Below, in pieces: positions 23,765-30,529 of a stretch of DNA of 54,907 nt. The position numbers were made by a program, and so were the translations under genes. The stretch covers positions 1 to 54,907 of the forward strand of contig NZ_JACJJP010000023.1 in NCBI RefSeq assembly GCF_016900095.1, given 5' to 3'. The DNA comes from Gemmiger formicilis (GTDB lineage Bacteria > Bacillota > Clostridia > Oscillospirales > Ruminococcaceae). The notes below the pieces were generated by a model. The model saw only the letters and a list, made by a program, of their open reading frames with translations. It was not told where the DNA came from and ran no database searches. Every line of letters starts with the position of its first letter. Position 1 is the stretch's first letter.

Positions 23765-25138
23765 TTACTTTTCCGGCTCGGTTTTCTTCTCCGGCTTTTC
23801 GTGTTCCTTCTGCTGGCCCTTCCAGTCGTCCAGCAGCTTGATGATCTGGTCCTTCATTTCCCTCGGCGTGGTTTCCTTGCCGAAGTATTTGCTCAGTTCC
23901 GCACCCGTCAGAATCACTTTGTCTACCTCCTTTTTGTCCTCCATCATAATGCCGTCGATCACATCCCCGTTGAGCAGCTTCTTTTCGTCCAGCTCCCGCA
24001 TACGCTTTGCCTGCGCCTGCGAAGGCGATGACTGCTGGCTGTCGATGGCGACGGCGATATAGTTCTGGTTCTTCTTGCCAATGTAGGAAAGCTCCACCGC
24101 CGTAGTGAAGCCCAGCTTTTTTTCGTCCATCAGCTTCATCAGGTCGGGGACCAGCTCATTCAGCCGGATATACCGCTGCACCTGCTTGACGGCCATCTTG
24201 TTCCGCTCGGCCACGATCTCGTTGGAGCGTTTGCCTGCGTCCTTCGGGTCAATCTGGCCCGAAGTGCGGGAGCCCTGGTGCTTGATAGCCTCAAGCTGCA
24301 TTTTCAGAGCTTTGGCCCGCTCGCTGGGGAGGATTTCTTCGCGCTGGTTCAGATTGTCCTCCACCATCTGCGTGATGGCTTCATCGTCCGTCAGGTTGCG
24401 GACGATACAGGGCATATCCGCATATCCGGCAAGCTCGCTGGCCTTCTGGCGGCGGTGGCCGGACACGATCTCATAGCCGCCATCCTCACGGGGACGGACG
24501 ATAGCGGGCTGGGTAACGCCCTTGTCCTTGACGCTGGACACCATAGCCCGCATTTCTTCATCGTCCCGGACCTCAAAGGGATGGTTTTTGAAGGCGTGGA
24601 GCTCGTTCAGCTTGATATATACGATCTGTTCCTCGCCACGGCGGGGAGCCTCCTTCGGCCCCTCGGGTTCCTTCGGAGCGGGAGCAGCCTGCACCGTAGG
24701 AGCCGCTTTTTTCTCCGGTTTCTCTTTGGGGGGCTTTTCCGGCTTTTTCTGTGCGGGGGCTTTGGGCTTCGGAGCGGCGGCCTTGTCCTTATCCGCTTTC
24801 GGAGGACGGCCCCGGCGCTTCGGCTGCTCGGGTTCTTTGGGCTTTTCCTGTTTTCCTTCGGCCTTTTTCGGAGCCTCTGGCTGCTTTTCCGGTTTCTCCG
24901 TTTTTGCCGGGGCAGGCTTTTCCCCGCCGGAAGCTGCCGCCCGTTCCTCGGCTTTCTTTCCTTTCATAATTTCAGCGAAGTCATAGACGGACACCTGCGG
25001 ACTCTTTGCCTGCTGTTCCGTCTTTTTTTCGTCCTCCGGGGGAGTAGGCGTTTTCTCCGGCTCGGGCGGAGTTTCCTTGCCCGGCCCGGTATCTGTTACC
25101 GTCTGCTCCGGCATTTTCGTGGTTTTATCATCTGCCAT
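23765..25138 (-). CDS. ParB/Spo0J-family protein with long charged N-terminus
   Basis: About 457 residues. The first ~170 are Lys/Glu/Pro-rich and probably disordered. A ParB N-terminal domain follows (about 172-265: VYIKLNELHAFKNHPF, IVSGHRRQKASELAGY), then a helix-turn-helix region (KQVQRYIRLNELVPDLMKLM). It is the first gene of the long transcript and may regulate or partition the ICE. Palindrome copy 19 lies in the coding region as TSGQIDPK. Start 25138 is preferred (AGGAGG nine bases upstream); ATG 25144 is too close. Confidence 0.85.
   Translation of the reverse strand: MADDKTTKMPEQTVTDTGPGKETPPEPEKTPTPPEDEKKTEQQAKSPQVSVYDFAEIMKGKKAEERAAASGGEKPAPAKTEKPEKQPEAPKKAEGKQEKPKEPEQPKRRGRPPKADKDKAAAPKPKAPAQKKPEKPPKEKPEKKAAPTVQAAPAPKEPEGPKEAPRRGEEQIVYIKLNELHAFKNHPFEVRDDEEMRAMVSSVKDKGVTQPAIVRPREDGGYEIVSGHRRQKASELAGYADMPCIVRNLTDDEAITQMVEDNLNQREEILPSERAKALKMQLEAIKHQGSRTSGQIDPKDAGKRSNEIVAERNKMAVKQVQRYIRLNELVPDLMKLMDEKKLGFTTAVELSYIGKKNQNYIAVAIDSQQSSPSQAQAKRMRELDEKKLLNGDVIDGIMMEDKKEVDKVILTGAELSKYFGKETTPREMKDQIIKLLDDWKGQQKEHEKPEKKTEPEK
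24242..24264. repeat. ICE palindrome copy 19 (inside the ParB-like gene)
   Basis: Arms CTTCGGGTCA / TGGCCCGAAG with one mismatch, spacer ATC; read as SGQIDPK. Confidence 0.8.
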
Positions 25139-25165
25139 AAGCATTTACCTCCTGTTTTTGGGCGT

Positions 25166-25196
25166 AAAAAAAGGGCTCAACTTTTCAGTCAAGCCC
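25166..25196 (-). terminator. Terminator/attenuator in the ParB-like gene leader
   Basis: GGGCT (25173-25177) / AGCCC (25192-25196), then TTTTTTT on the minus strand, about 28 bases before the gene. Confidence 0.6.
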
Positions 25197-25230
25197 CCGT
25201 GGGAAGTTCCTCCTTTCTCCGCCAAGATAC

Positions 25231-25263
25231 AAAAATACCGCCCGTAGTCTCGTTTGGGCGGTA
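25231..25263 (-). terminator. Intrinsic terminator near the right end
   Basis: TACCGCCC (25236-25243) pairs perfectly with GGGCGGTA (25256-25263), followed by TTTTT on the minus strand. It would stop transcription entering from the tnpA side. Confidence 0.7.
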
Positions 25264-25300
25264 CTTTGTGTAAGATTGGCAGTCCATTATTAAGTTTTTT

Positions 25301-25328
25301 ATTATGTTCCCTTTGTACACCGTTGCAA
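25301..25328 (-). promoter_or_regulatory. Possible promoter at the right end of the ICE
   Basis: On the minus strand TTGCAA (25328-25323) and CATAAT (25306-25301) are 16 bases apart. The first two bases of the -35 are the TT core of attR. Two terminators lie before the first gene. Confidence 0.4.
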
Positions 25329-25346
25329 ACTTTTTATGTCATCCAT
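25309..25346. other. attR: attR junction of the ICE
   Basis: The ICE arm CCCTTTGTACACCGTTGC (25309-25326) is followed by core AA (25327-25328), then host tnpA codons 6 to 1. Confidence 0.8.
25329..25346 (-). pseudogene. tnpA: First six codons of the split IS200/IS605 tnpA
   Basis: ATGGATGACATAAAAAGT encodes MDDIKS, then the frame meets the ICE and stops eight codons later. It continues at position 87. AGGAGG lies nine bases upstream. Confidence 0.8.
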
Positions 25347-25350
25347 TGAC

Positions 25351-25413
25351 AAGAACCTCCTGTGCTTTTTGCTTGGTTGCCAGACCAGCTTTATTTTAGC
25401 ACAGGAGGTTCTT
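25351..25413 (-). promoter_or_regulatory. 5' leader hairpin hiding the tnpA ribosome site
   Basis: AAGAACCTCCTGTGCT (25351-25366) and AGCACAGGAGGTTCTT (25398-25413) are perfect 16-base complements. The arm next to the ATG carries AGGAGG. IS200 is known to repress transposase translation with such a leader hairpin. Confidence 0.8.
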
Positions 25414-25440
25414 TCTCTTCACTAAAGTATTTTTTATCCA

Positions 25441-25459
25441 CCCCCAGTTGAACTGGGGG
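25441..25459. repeat. Terminal hairpin of the interrupted IS200/IS605 element
   Basis: CCCCCA-GTTGAAC-TGGGGG, resembling the hairpin with the same GTTGAAC loop at 54815-54833. Subterminal hairpins are the TnpA recognition sites in this family. Confidence 0.6.
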
Positions 25460-25487
25460 ATTTTATCATGCCTATTCGGCGCCATGG

Positions 25488-25530
25488 AAAGGGATTCTGC
25501 CCGAGGATTGACCCCGGGCAGAATCCCTTT
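25488..25530. terminator. Bidirectional intrinsic terminator
   Basis: AAAGGGATTCTGCCC and GGGCAGAATCCCTTT form a perfect 15-bp stem downstream of the nucleoside hydrolase gene. Confidence 0.75.
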
Positions 25531-25552
25531 GTCTATCCGGCTTGCACCCGGA

Positions 25553-26476
25553 TTATACCGTATGGTGTTTTTGGGCAAACAGGGCCAGTTTGGCATACAG
25601 GTCCTCCAGAATCAACCGGCTGTCGATACGGCGGTACACCCGGATCGGGCGGTCGGTACCCAGGGGCACATAGGTACTGTCGGAGGTGATCAGCGGCGCC
25701 GGCACCCAGTCAAAATCAAAGCGGTGCTCAAACAGCAGCAATCCCACAGCCGGATTGTCCCCCAGAATCCAGGTTTCCCCCGTCCGGTATGGATTTTTGC
25801 GCACAATATCCTCCCGGCTGTGCTCTTCCAGTTGGTCGCACAGGTAGGCACCGATCTTGCCGCAGGGCCGCACGCGGTACTCCAGTTCCGCCAGCGAAAC
25901 CGTCATCGTTTCGTACACATTCTAGGGAACCTGCCACAGCTCGATGGGGCTGGAAAACACCACCCGTGCCGAGATACGATCATTGTCCAGATTGAACTCC
26001 GCACTGCCCGTTGGGTACTTTCCCCCACCGATCCAGATGGCTTTCAGTCTTCCGGCAATCCGCGGTTCCATCAGATAGGCCGAGGCCAGGTCGGTGAGCG
26101 GGCCAAGAAAAAGGATATACAGCGGACGGGAATCCTCCTTCATGGCTTCCCGTACAATGAGCCGGGCCCCTTCGGAATCCACCGGCACGCTTCTGTCGGA
26201 CATGGCATGGACAGCGCCGCGGTACAGCACTCCCTCGGAAGGCAGATCCATCTTTTCAAAAATCGTTTCCAGTTCGCGGTAACTTTGCTCCATGGAATCG
26301 GGCACACGGTCGGTGCCGAAATGGGCTGCAATAAAGCCCACATTTTCAAAGCGGGGACTCAGGATTGCCTGTACGACGGCAAACGGGTCATCCGCTTCGT
26401 TCTTGGCGTCGGTATCAGTGATGACCCGCACCATCTTTTCCTGTGTGACGGAAAAATGGTAGTTGCTGTAGTTCAT
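25553..26476 (-). pseudogene. Nucleoside hydrolase (IunH-like) interrupted by one TAG
   Basis: The N-terminal part (184 residues) carries the Ca-binding DTDAKNEADD motif, and ends ...SPIELWQVP followed by TAG at 25924-25922. The same frame continues NVYETMTVSLAELEYRV to the normal end at 25553. Together they make about 307 residues, the usual length for inosine-uridine hydrolases, which release ribose from nucleosides. One base change explains the break, so it is a recent pseudogene, a suppressed amber codon or a sequence error. Confidence 0.8.
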
Positions 26477-26568
26477 CCTGCGTATTCATCCTTTCCGTTA
26501 TGTATCTCAGCGGGACGGGGTTGCTTTCATCCTAGAGCAGCCCGCCCTTTCTGTCAAGGCACAACAGC

Positions 26569-26607
26569 AAAAGCCCGCCCCGTTCTGACACACGGGGACG
26601 GGCTTTT
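26569..26607 (-). terminator. Terminator after the AraC gene
   Basis: AAAAGCCCG / CGGGCTTTT perfect stem, 54 bases after the stop. Confidence 0.75.
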
Positions 26608-26660
26608 GCCGTTGGGAAGAAAGACGGGAGAGTAAGCTGTGCAGATGTTCGGCCGCCCGC

Positions 26661-27881
26661 TTATCCCTCGCCGGGTTTGCCGGCATGGGTGCGGCGGTAT
26701 TGAGTGGGGGTCTGCCCCATGGACTTTTTGAACAGTTTGGTAAAGTAGTTCACATCCAGAATGCCCACCCGCTCCGCCACCGTCGCCACACTCATTTTGG
26801 TGGAGCTCATCAGGTGGGCGGCGCGTTTGATGCGCTGGGTGTTGATGTAATCGATGAGGGTGGTGCCGGTTTCCCGCTTGAACAGGTTGGACAGGTAGCT
26901 GGGACTGATGTAGCACATGCCCGCCAGGGATTTGAGGGACAACTCGGTGCTCAGGTTCAGGTTGATGTGGTTGATGACCTTCTGCACCAGCGGGGAATAC
27001 TGCTTGACCGAGTACTGGCGCACATAGGCGCAGTATTCCCGGATCATCTGTCCGATCAGGCCGTCGCGGTCATTCACCGACATGTTCTCGATAATAGAGG
27101 CATACCGGGAGGAAATTTCGTCGATGTAATAGGGATGCACCATGCCGCTTTCCATGGATTTGCGCAGCAGGGTGTTCATGATGGTCATCATGATCTTGGT
27201 CTGGTAGGGCGTTTTGGTAAACCGGCCCTTGAAGTGGAACCGCCCCAGCAGGGAAAGTCCTTCCAGCGCCGCTTCGGTATCCCCGCGGCCAACGGCGTCC
27301 AGCAGTTTGTGCTCAGCGGCATAGCGCTGTTCCAGCATGCTGGCCGGCAGATCCTGCTCAAAGGCGGGCTCGGTGAAATAGCGGGTATCCGGGCTGAAAT
27401 TCAGGGGCAGATATTCCCGCATCTCCTTGACCTGAAATTCTTCTTCGGGAAACGCCATGGAAACCAGGGTGGTGATGGTGGAGATAAGTTCGGTGCCTTC
27501 CACCACACGAACCCCGTTATAGTATTCCTGTACCGCTTCGGAAGCCGCTTTGCCCATATACCGCTCCACATAGTGGATCTGGTCCGGGGTCCGCTTGCCC
27601 ACCGTCCAGGGACCGATCAGGCAGATCTGGCCTTCCACATCGGGCATGTGGAACAACGCATAATGCAGCTCAAAGACGTCCTCGGCAAAAATCAGCGCAT
27701 TGTCGGGGAAATCCTCCACCAAGGACCGGCCGAAGGCCTGCCAGTCAAACACCGGGTCCAGGGCCCGGCGCAAACCGTAGTCAAAGGTTTCCAGGCCGTC
27801 GAATGGCGCCTTGGCCACCGTGACCTGAATGTTGCGTGCGGCCATCATTTTCCGGATGAGCTGCATAAGATCAACCTGCAT
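26661..27881 (-). CDS. AraC-family transcription regulator
   Basis: 406 residues. The C-terminal ~100 form a double helix-turn-helix (LSLKSLAGMCYISPSYLSNL; MSVATVAERVGILDVNYFTK). The N-terminal ~290 residues are a poorly known sensing domain seen in clostridial AraC proteins. It precedes the glucuronide locus on the same side and may control it (inference). Confidence 0.88.
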   Translation of the reverse strand: MQVDLMQLIRKMMAARNIQVTVAKAPFDGLETFDYGLRRALDPVFDWQAFGRSLVEDFPDNALIFAEDVFELHYALFHMPDVEGQICLIGPWTVGKRTPDQIHYVERYMGKAASEAVQEYYNGVRVVEGTELISTITTLVSMAFPEEEFQVKEMREYLPLNFSPDTRYFTEPAFEQDLPASMLEQRYAAEHKLLDAVGRGDTEAALEGLSLLGRFHFKGRFTKTPYQTKIMMTIMNTLLRKSMESGMVHPYYIDEISSRYASIIENMSVNDRDGLIGQMIREYCAYVRQYSVKQYSPLVQKVINHINLNLSTELSLKSLAGMCYISPSYLSNLFKRETGTTLIDYINTQRIKRAAHLMSSTKMSVATVAERVGILDVNYFTKLFKKSMGQTPTQYRRTHAGKPGEG

Positions 27882-27917
27882 GAGATCCCTCCTTGGCCGC
27901 CGGTGTTCCGGGGCTGG

Positions 27918-28082
27918 TCAGTCCTTTTTCCTGTTTTGGCTCTTGTCTGTGCCGGAGCGGCGGCGCCCCCAATGGTTCATCAGCGGCGGCAGCACCAACG
28001 CCAGCACAATCAGTACCAGTACAATTTCCCATCCCGGGAACTGGTGGCCGGTATTGAACAAGACGGAAAAGATTTTTTCCAT
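27918..28082 (-). CDS. 54-residue single-span membrane protein
   Basis: ATG 28082 to TGA 27918. One hydrophobic stretch (WEIVLVLIVLALVLPPLM) then a basic tail (GRRRSGTDKSQNRKKD). The ribosome site is weak (AAGGA at 11 bases). Placed between the TM2 and AraC genes on the same strand; function unknown. Confidence 0.5.
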   Translation of the reverse strand: MEKIFSVLFNTGHQFPGWEIVLVLIVLALVLPPLMNHWGRRRSGTDKSQNRKKD

Positions 28083-28110
28083 AGATTTGCCTGTCCTTCC
28101 ATGCAGAGGG

Positions 28111-28512
28111 TCACAGATACAGGATACCCTTTTCGTCGGTCTTCATGGGAACCACCACCATCACATCAATGAGGGTCATGGCAAAGGAAAACCCGGTCCA
28201 GCAGGTGAGCAGATACACCACCGCGGTGATCCACTGTTTGGCATAAAACCGGTGGGCACCGAACATGCCCAGCAGGCACAGCCACAGATAGGTCTTTTTG
28301 CGCACCGGCTGTTTCACCCGGCGTTCCCGGTATCGGAACGCACCGTCCACCAACCGCCACAGAGGGTTGTGGTGGGTGTCGGTTTCCACGCCGTGAGCTT
28401 CCCGCAGATGGGCAAGCTGGTCCTCGGCCACCGCAAAATCCGTGATGGACGGGGCGGTATCCGCCGCGGCGCCGGCGGTGCAGGGCTTTTCGCAACGGTT
28501 TTTCTTGCTCAA
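28111..28512 (-). CDS. TM2-domain membrane protein
   Basis: About 133 residues. The C-terminal half has the TM2 pattern LLGMFGAHRFYAKQWITAVV with a second membrane helix (LIDVMVVV). TTG 28512 fits the AGGTG ribosome site; GTG 28521 in the same frame is an alternative. Function unknown. Confidence 0.75.
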   Translation of the reverse strand: MSKKNRCEKPCTAGAAADTAPSITDFAVAEDQLAHLREAHGVETDTHHNPLWRLVDGAFRYRERRVKQPVRKKTYLWLCLLGMFGAHRFYAKQWITAVVYLLTCWTGFSFAMTLIDVMVVVPMKTDEKGILYL

Positions 28513-28535
28513 TGGTAACACCTCATGGTTCTGTT

Positions 28536-28570
28536 AAAAAGCGGGCCCTGCACCCAAGGCGCAGGGCCGC
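28536..28570 (-). terminator. Terminator after the GPH transporter gene
   Basis: GCGGCCCTGC / GCAGGGCCCGC stem (one bulge), then TTTTT on the minus strand. Confidence 0.7.
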
Positions 28571-28602
28571 GGGGAGTATGCGAATGTCAACGGGTCATGA
28601 AA

Positions 28603-30132
28603 TCAGGCATTGCCTTCGGCCATGGCCTTTTCCTTGATGGCCACGATCTCGTTCTGCAGTTCGGCCATCTTTTCCTTGCTCAAGGGATAGAACTTCATGG
28701 CGATGAGGTTGCAGATTAGGCCCAGGATCAGGATGCCGTAGGCCAGGAAGGCCACGCCCAAGCGCAGCTGCGGGGTAACAATGTCGCCCATGACGGGGTT
28801 GTGATCGGTGAAGCCGCAGGCCGCAAAGACCAGGCCGGCGATCAGGGGAGCCAGAGAAGAGATGATCTTATCCACAAAGCTGAACAGGGTGCCCATCAGG
28901 CCGGGAACGTAACGGCCGGTGCGGTAGACTTCGTAGTCGGCGCAGTCGGCGGTCATGGGGATGACGATGTTGCCGGAGATGCCCTGGAAGCCGCCCTGGA
29001 AGATGCTCAGGACGATGTGCAGGATCAGGAAGTAACCCCAGTGCAGTGCACCGGTCTGGGGGTCGGAAGTCATGGTGGTGGGGTCGCCGAAGAGCCACAG
29101 GGCACCCAGGGCCAGGTTGACCACGATGCCGCCGCCGATGGAGCCGATGACCATGCCTTTTTTCTGGCCCAGACGGGTGGCCAGCAGCGAGATGGCCAGG
29201 AAGGTGGCAATGCAGGTGGGGATGGTGGTCAGGGCGGTGACGCTGCCCTGCAGCACGGTGGAACCGGCGATGCAGGCGAACATGGCCACACCCACGGCGC
29301 CGGTCTTGGCGGAGGAGGCCAGCTTATCGGTGGAGGCGGAGAGGACCAGCATCTGGATGGCGCGGTTGTTCTTCAGGGTATCCCAGTAATCCTTCAGGCC
29401 GACCTTGATGACCTGGCCGGTGCCGAAGAACTCGCTGCGGTCCTTGGGCGCAATGGCGATGACCGCCAGAATGGTGCAGATGCCGGAAGAAATGGCGGTG
29501 AACAGCCACAGGGTGTGGAAGAACTGGGTGGAGGTGTATCCGCCCACACTGTCCAGGCTGGCGGCCAGGTTGGCGGCAACCACAGCCAGACCGGCGAACA
29601 GGATTACATTATACACCGCGTCAAAGGAGGCAAACAAGGGGCGCTGCTTGGGATCGTTGGTCAGGCAGCTCTGGGCGCTCTTGGTGACCACGCACTGGCA
29701 GGTGTAGCCCAGATAGTAGATGCAGGTGATGACGATGAAGAAGATGAACCGGGCCGCGCCGTGCAGCTGGTGGGTCACATGGAACATGATGAAGCTGGTG
29801 ATGGCCAGGATCACGTTGCCGATGATCATGAAGGGGCGGTTTTTACCGAAACGGCCGTTGGTCTTGTCCACCATGTAGCCCACGAAGGGGTCGGTGACGC
29901 CGTCCCAGATACGCATGACCATGGAGAAGCTGGAGGCCACCACCATGCCCACGCCGACAAAGCCCATCAGGTAGTAGCTGAGGTACATCATCATGAACAT
30001 GTACAGGTTGGTGGCGGTGTTGTTCAGCGCAAAGCAGCCGATCCGCCACAGGGGAACGCGGTGAATGCCGTTTGTCTCGTAGTCCTTATCATAGAACTTA
30101 TCGGGGAGGGAGCGCATTTTTCTATTCGCCAT
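28603..30132 (-). CDS. GPH-family sugar/glucuronide cation symporter
   Basis: 509 residues with about 12 membrane segments; N-terminal ATNLYMFMMMYLSYYLMGFV and the GPH-type motif DGVTDPFVGYMVDKTNGRFG followed by KNRPF. GPH carriers import glucuronides, pentosides and similar sugars with Na+ or H+. It diverges from the beta-glucuronidase gene, so it probably imports glucuronides. AAGGAG precedes the ATG. Confidence 0.88.
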   Translation of the reverse strand: MANRKMRSLPDKFYDKDYETNGIHRVPLWRIGCFALNNTATNLYMFMMMYLSYYLMGFVGVGMVVASSFSMVMRIWDGVTDPFVGYMVDKTNGRFGKNRPFMIIGNVILAITSFIMFHVTHQLHGAARFIFFIVITCIYYLGYTCQCVVTKSAQSCLTNDPKQRPLFASFDAVYNVILFAGLAVVAANLAASLDSVGGYTSTQFFHTLWLFTAISSGICTILAVIAIAPKDRSEFFGTGQVIKVGLKDYWDTLKNNRAIQMLVLSASTDKLASSAKTGAVGVAMFACIAGSTVLQGSVTALTTIPTCIATFLAISLLATRLGQKKGMVIGSIGGGIVVNLALGALWLFGDPTTMTSDPQTGALHWGYFLILHIVLSIFQGGFQGISGNIVIPMTADCADYEVYRTGRYVPGLMGTLFSFVDKIISSLAPLIAGLVFAACGFTDHNPVMGDIVTPQLRLGVAFLAYGILILGLICNLIAMKFYPLSKEKMAELQNEIVAIKEKAMAEGNA

Positions 30133-30448
30133 TATGATTTCTCCTTACCTTTATCTGTGTTGTTTGCGGGTGATTTATCTGCCGGAACGCGTCTGCCGCT
30201 ACACGCCCGGCACCACTTGTATTTTTTATGGCGGATTTATTCCCCTGCCGGTGAGTAAATTTTAATGCTCCTTCCGCCATATTTTACGGTTTTCACATTT
30301 TTTTGAGTTTTCAAAATAAGTTTCGTGCGCAAAGACAAACAGTTTCTGTTTTCCGGCGGCACCAAAACGGGAGCGTTTCCTGTCAAGAATCGGGGGATAT
30401 TCCGGTTTTACAGAAAAATTCTACTAACATCTGCCTCCCGCTTTATGG
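30133..30448. promoter_or_regulatory. Divergent control region of the glucuronide locus
   Basis: TATGGCGGA (30227-30235) is inverted relative to TCCGCCATA (30273-30281), a possible regulator site. The rest is AT-rich without a gene. Confidence 0.5.
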
Positions 30449-30454
30449 CATAAT
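30449..30454 (+). promoter_or_regulatory. Candidate -10 of the beta-glucuronidase gene
   Basis: CATAAT preceded by TGG (extended -10). No good -35 is visible, consistent with an activated promoter. Confidence 0.4.
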
Positions 30455-30529
30455 GAAAGTACCGAAAGCGTCGGGTTCTGCCGTTCCGACCAAGACACCA
30501 CGATTCAAAATACCAGGAGGTACTGTCCT

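Larger units (their letters stand above)
88..25326. mobile_element. Integrative and conjugative element, Tn1549/CTn-like, serine-recombinase type
   Basis: The element carries a large serine recombinase at one end and a ParB-like gene at the other. Between them is a full Gram-positive conjugation set: MobP relaxase, MobC, VirD4, VirB4, VirB6/TrbL, PrgI, Maff2 and an NlpC/P60 hydrolase. It also has ArdA and a DNA methyltransferase. Ends were set from the split host gene: tnpA resumes exactly at the TT shared by both junctions (86-87 and 25327-25328). Length is 25,239 bases. Backbone genes are GC-rich; only the hydrolase/TetR pair (3.7-5.2 kb) is clearly AT-rich. It appears complete and potentially transferable, though function cannot be shown from sequence. 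Confidence 0.92.

Noticed and set aside
2058-24264. CRISPR array formed by the repeated palindrome
   Set aside because: Copies are hundreds to thousands of bases apart, between and in genes, with no unique spacers and no cas genes.
2058-24264. Palindromes as classical parS centromere sites
   Set aside because: They do not match the known 16-base Spo0J parS palindrome, and their placement after stop codons fits an RNA role better. Binding by the ICE ParB-like protein is not excluded.
88-25326. Van, tet, erm or aminoglycoside resistance genes in the ICE
   Set aside because: None were found; every gene was accounted for.
25337-25425. 29-codon plus-strand frame beginning MSSIDKN
   Set aside because: It is the complement of the tnpA leader hairpin; no ribosome site.
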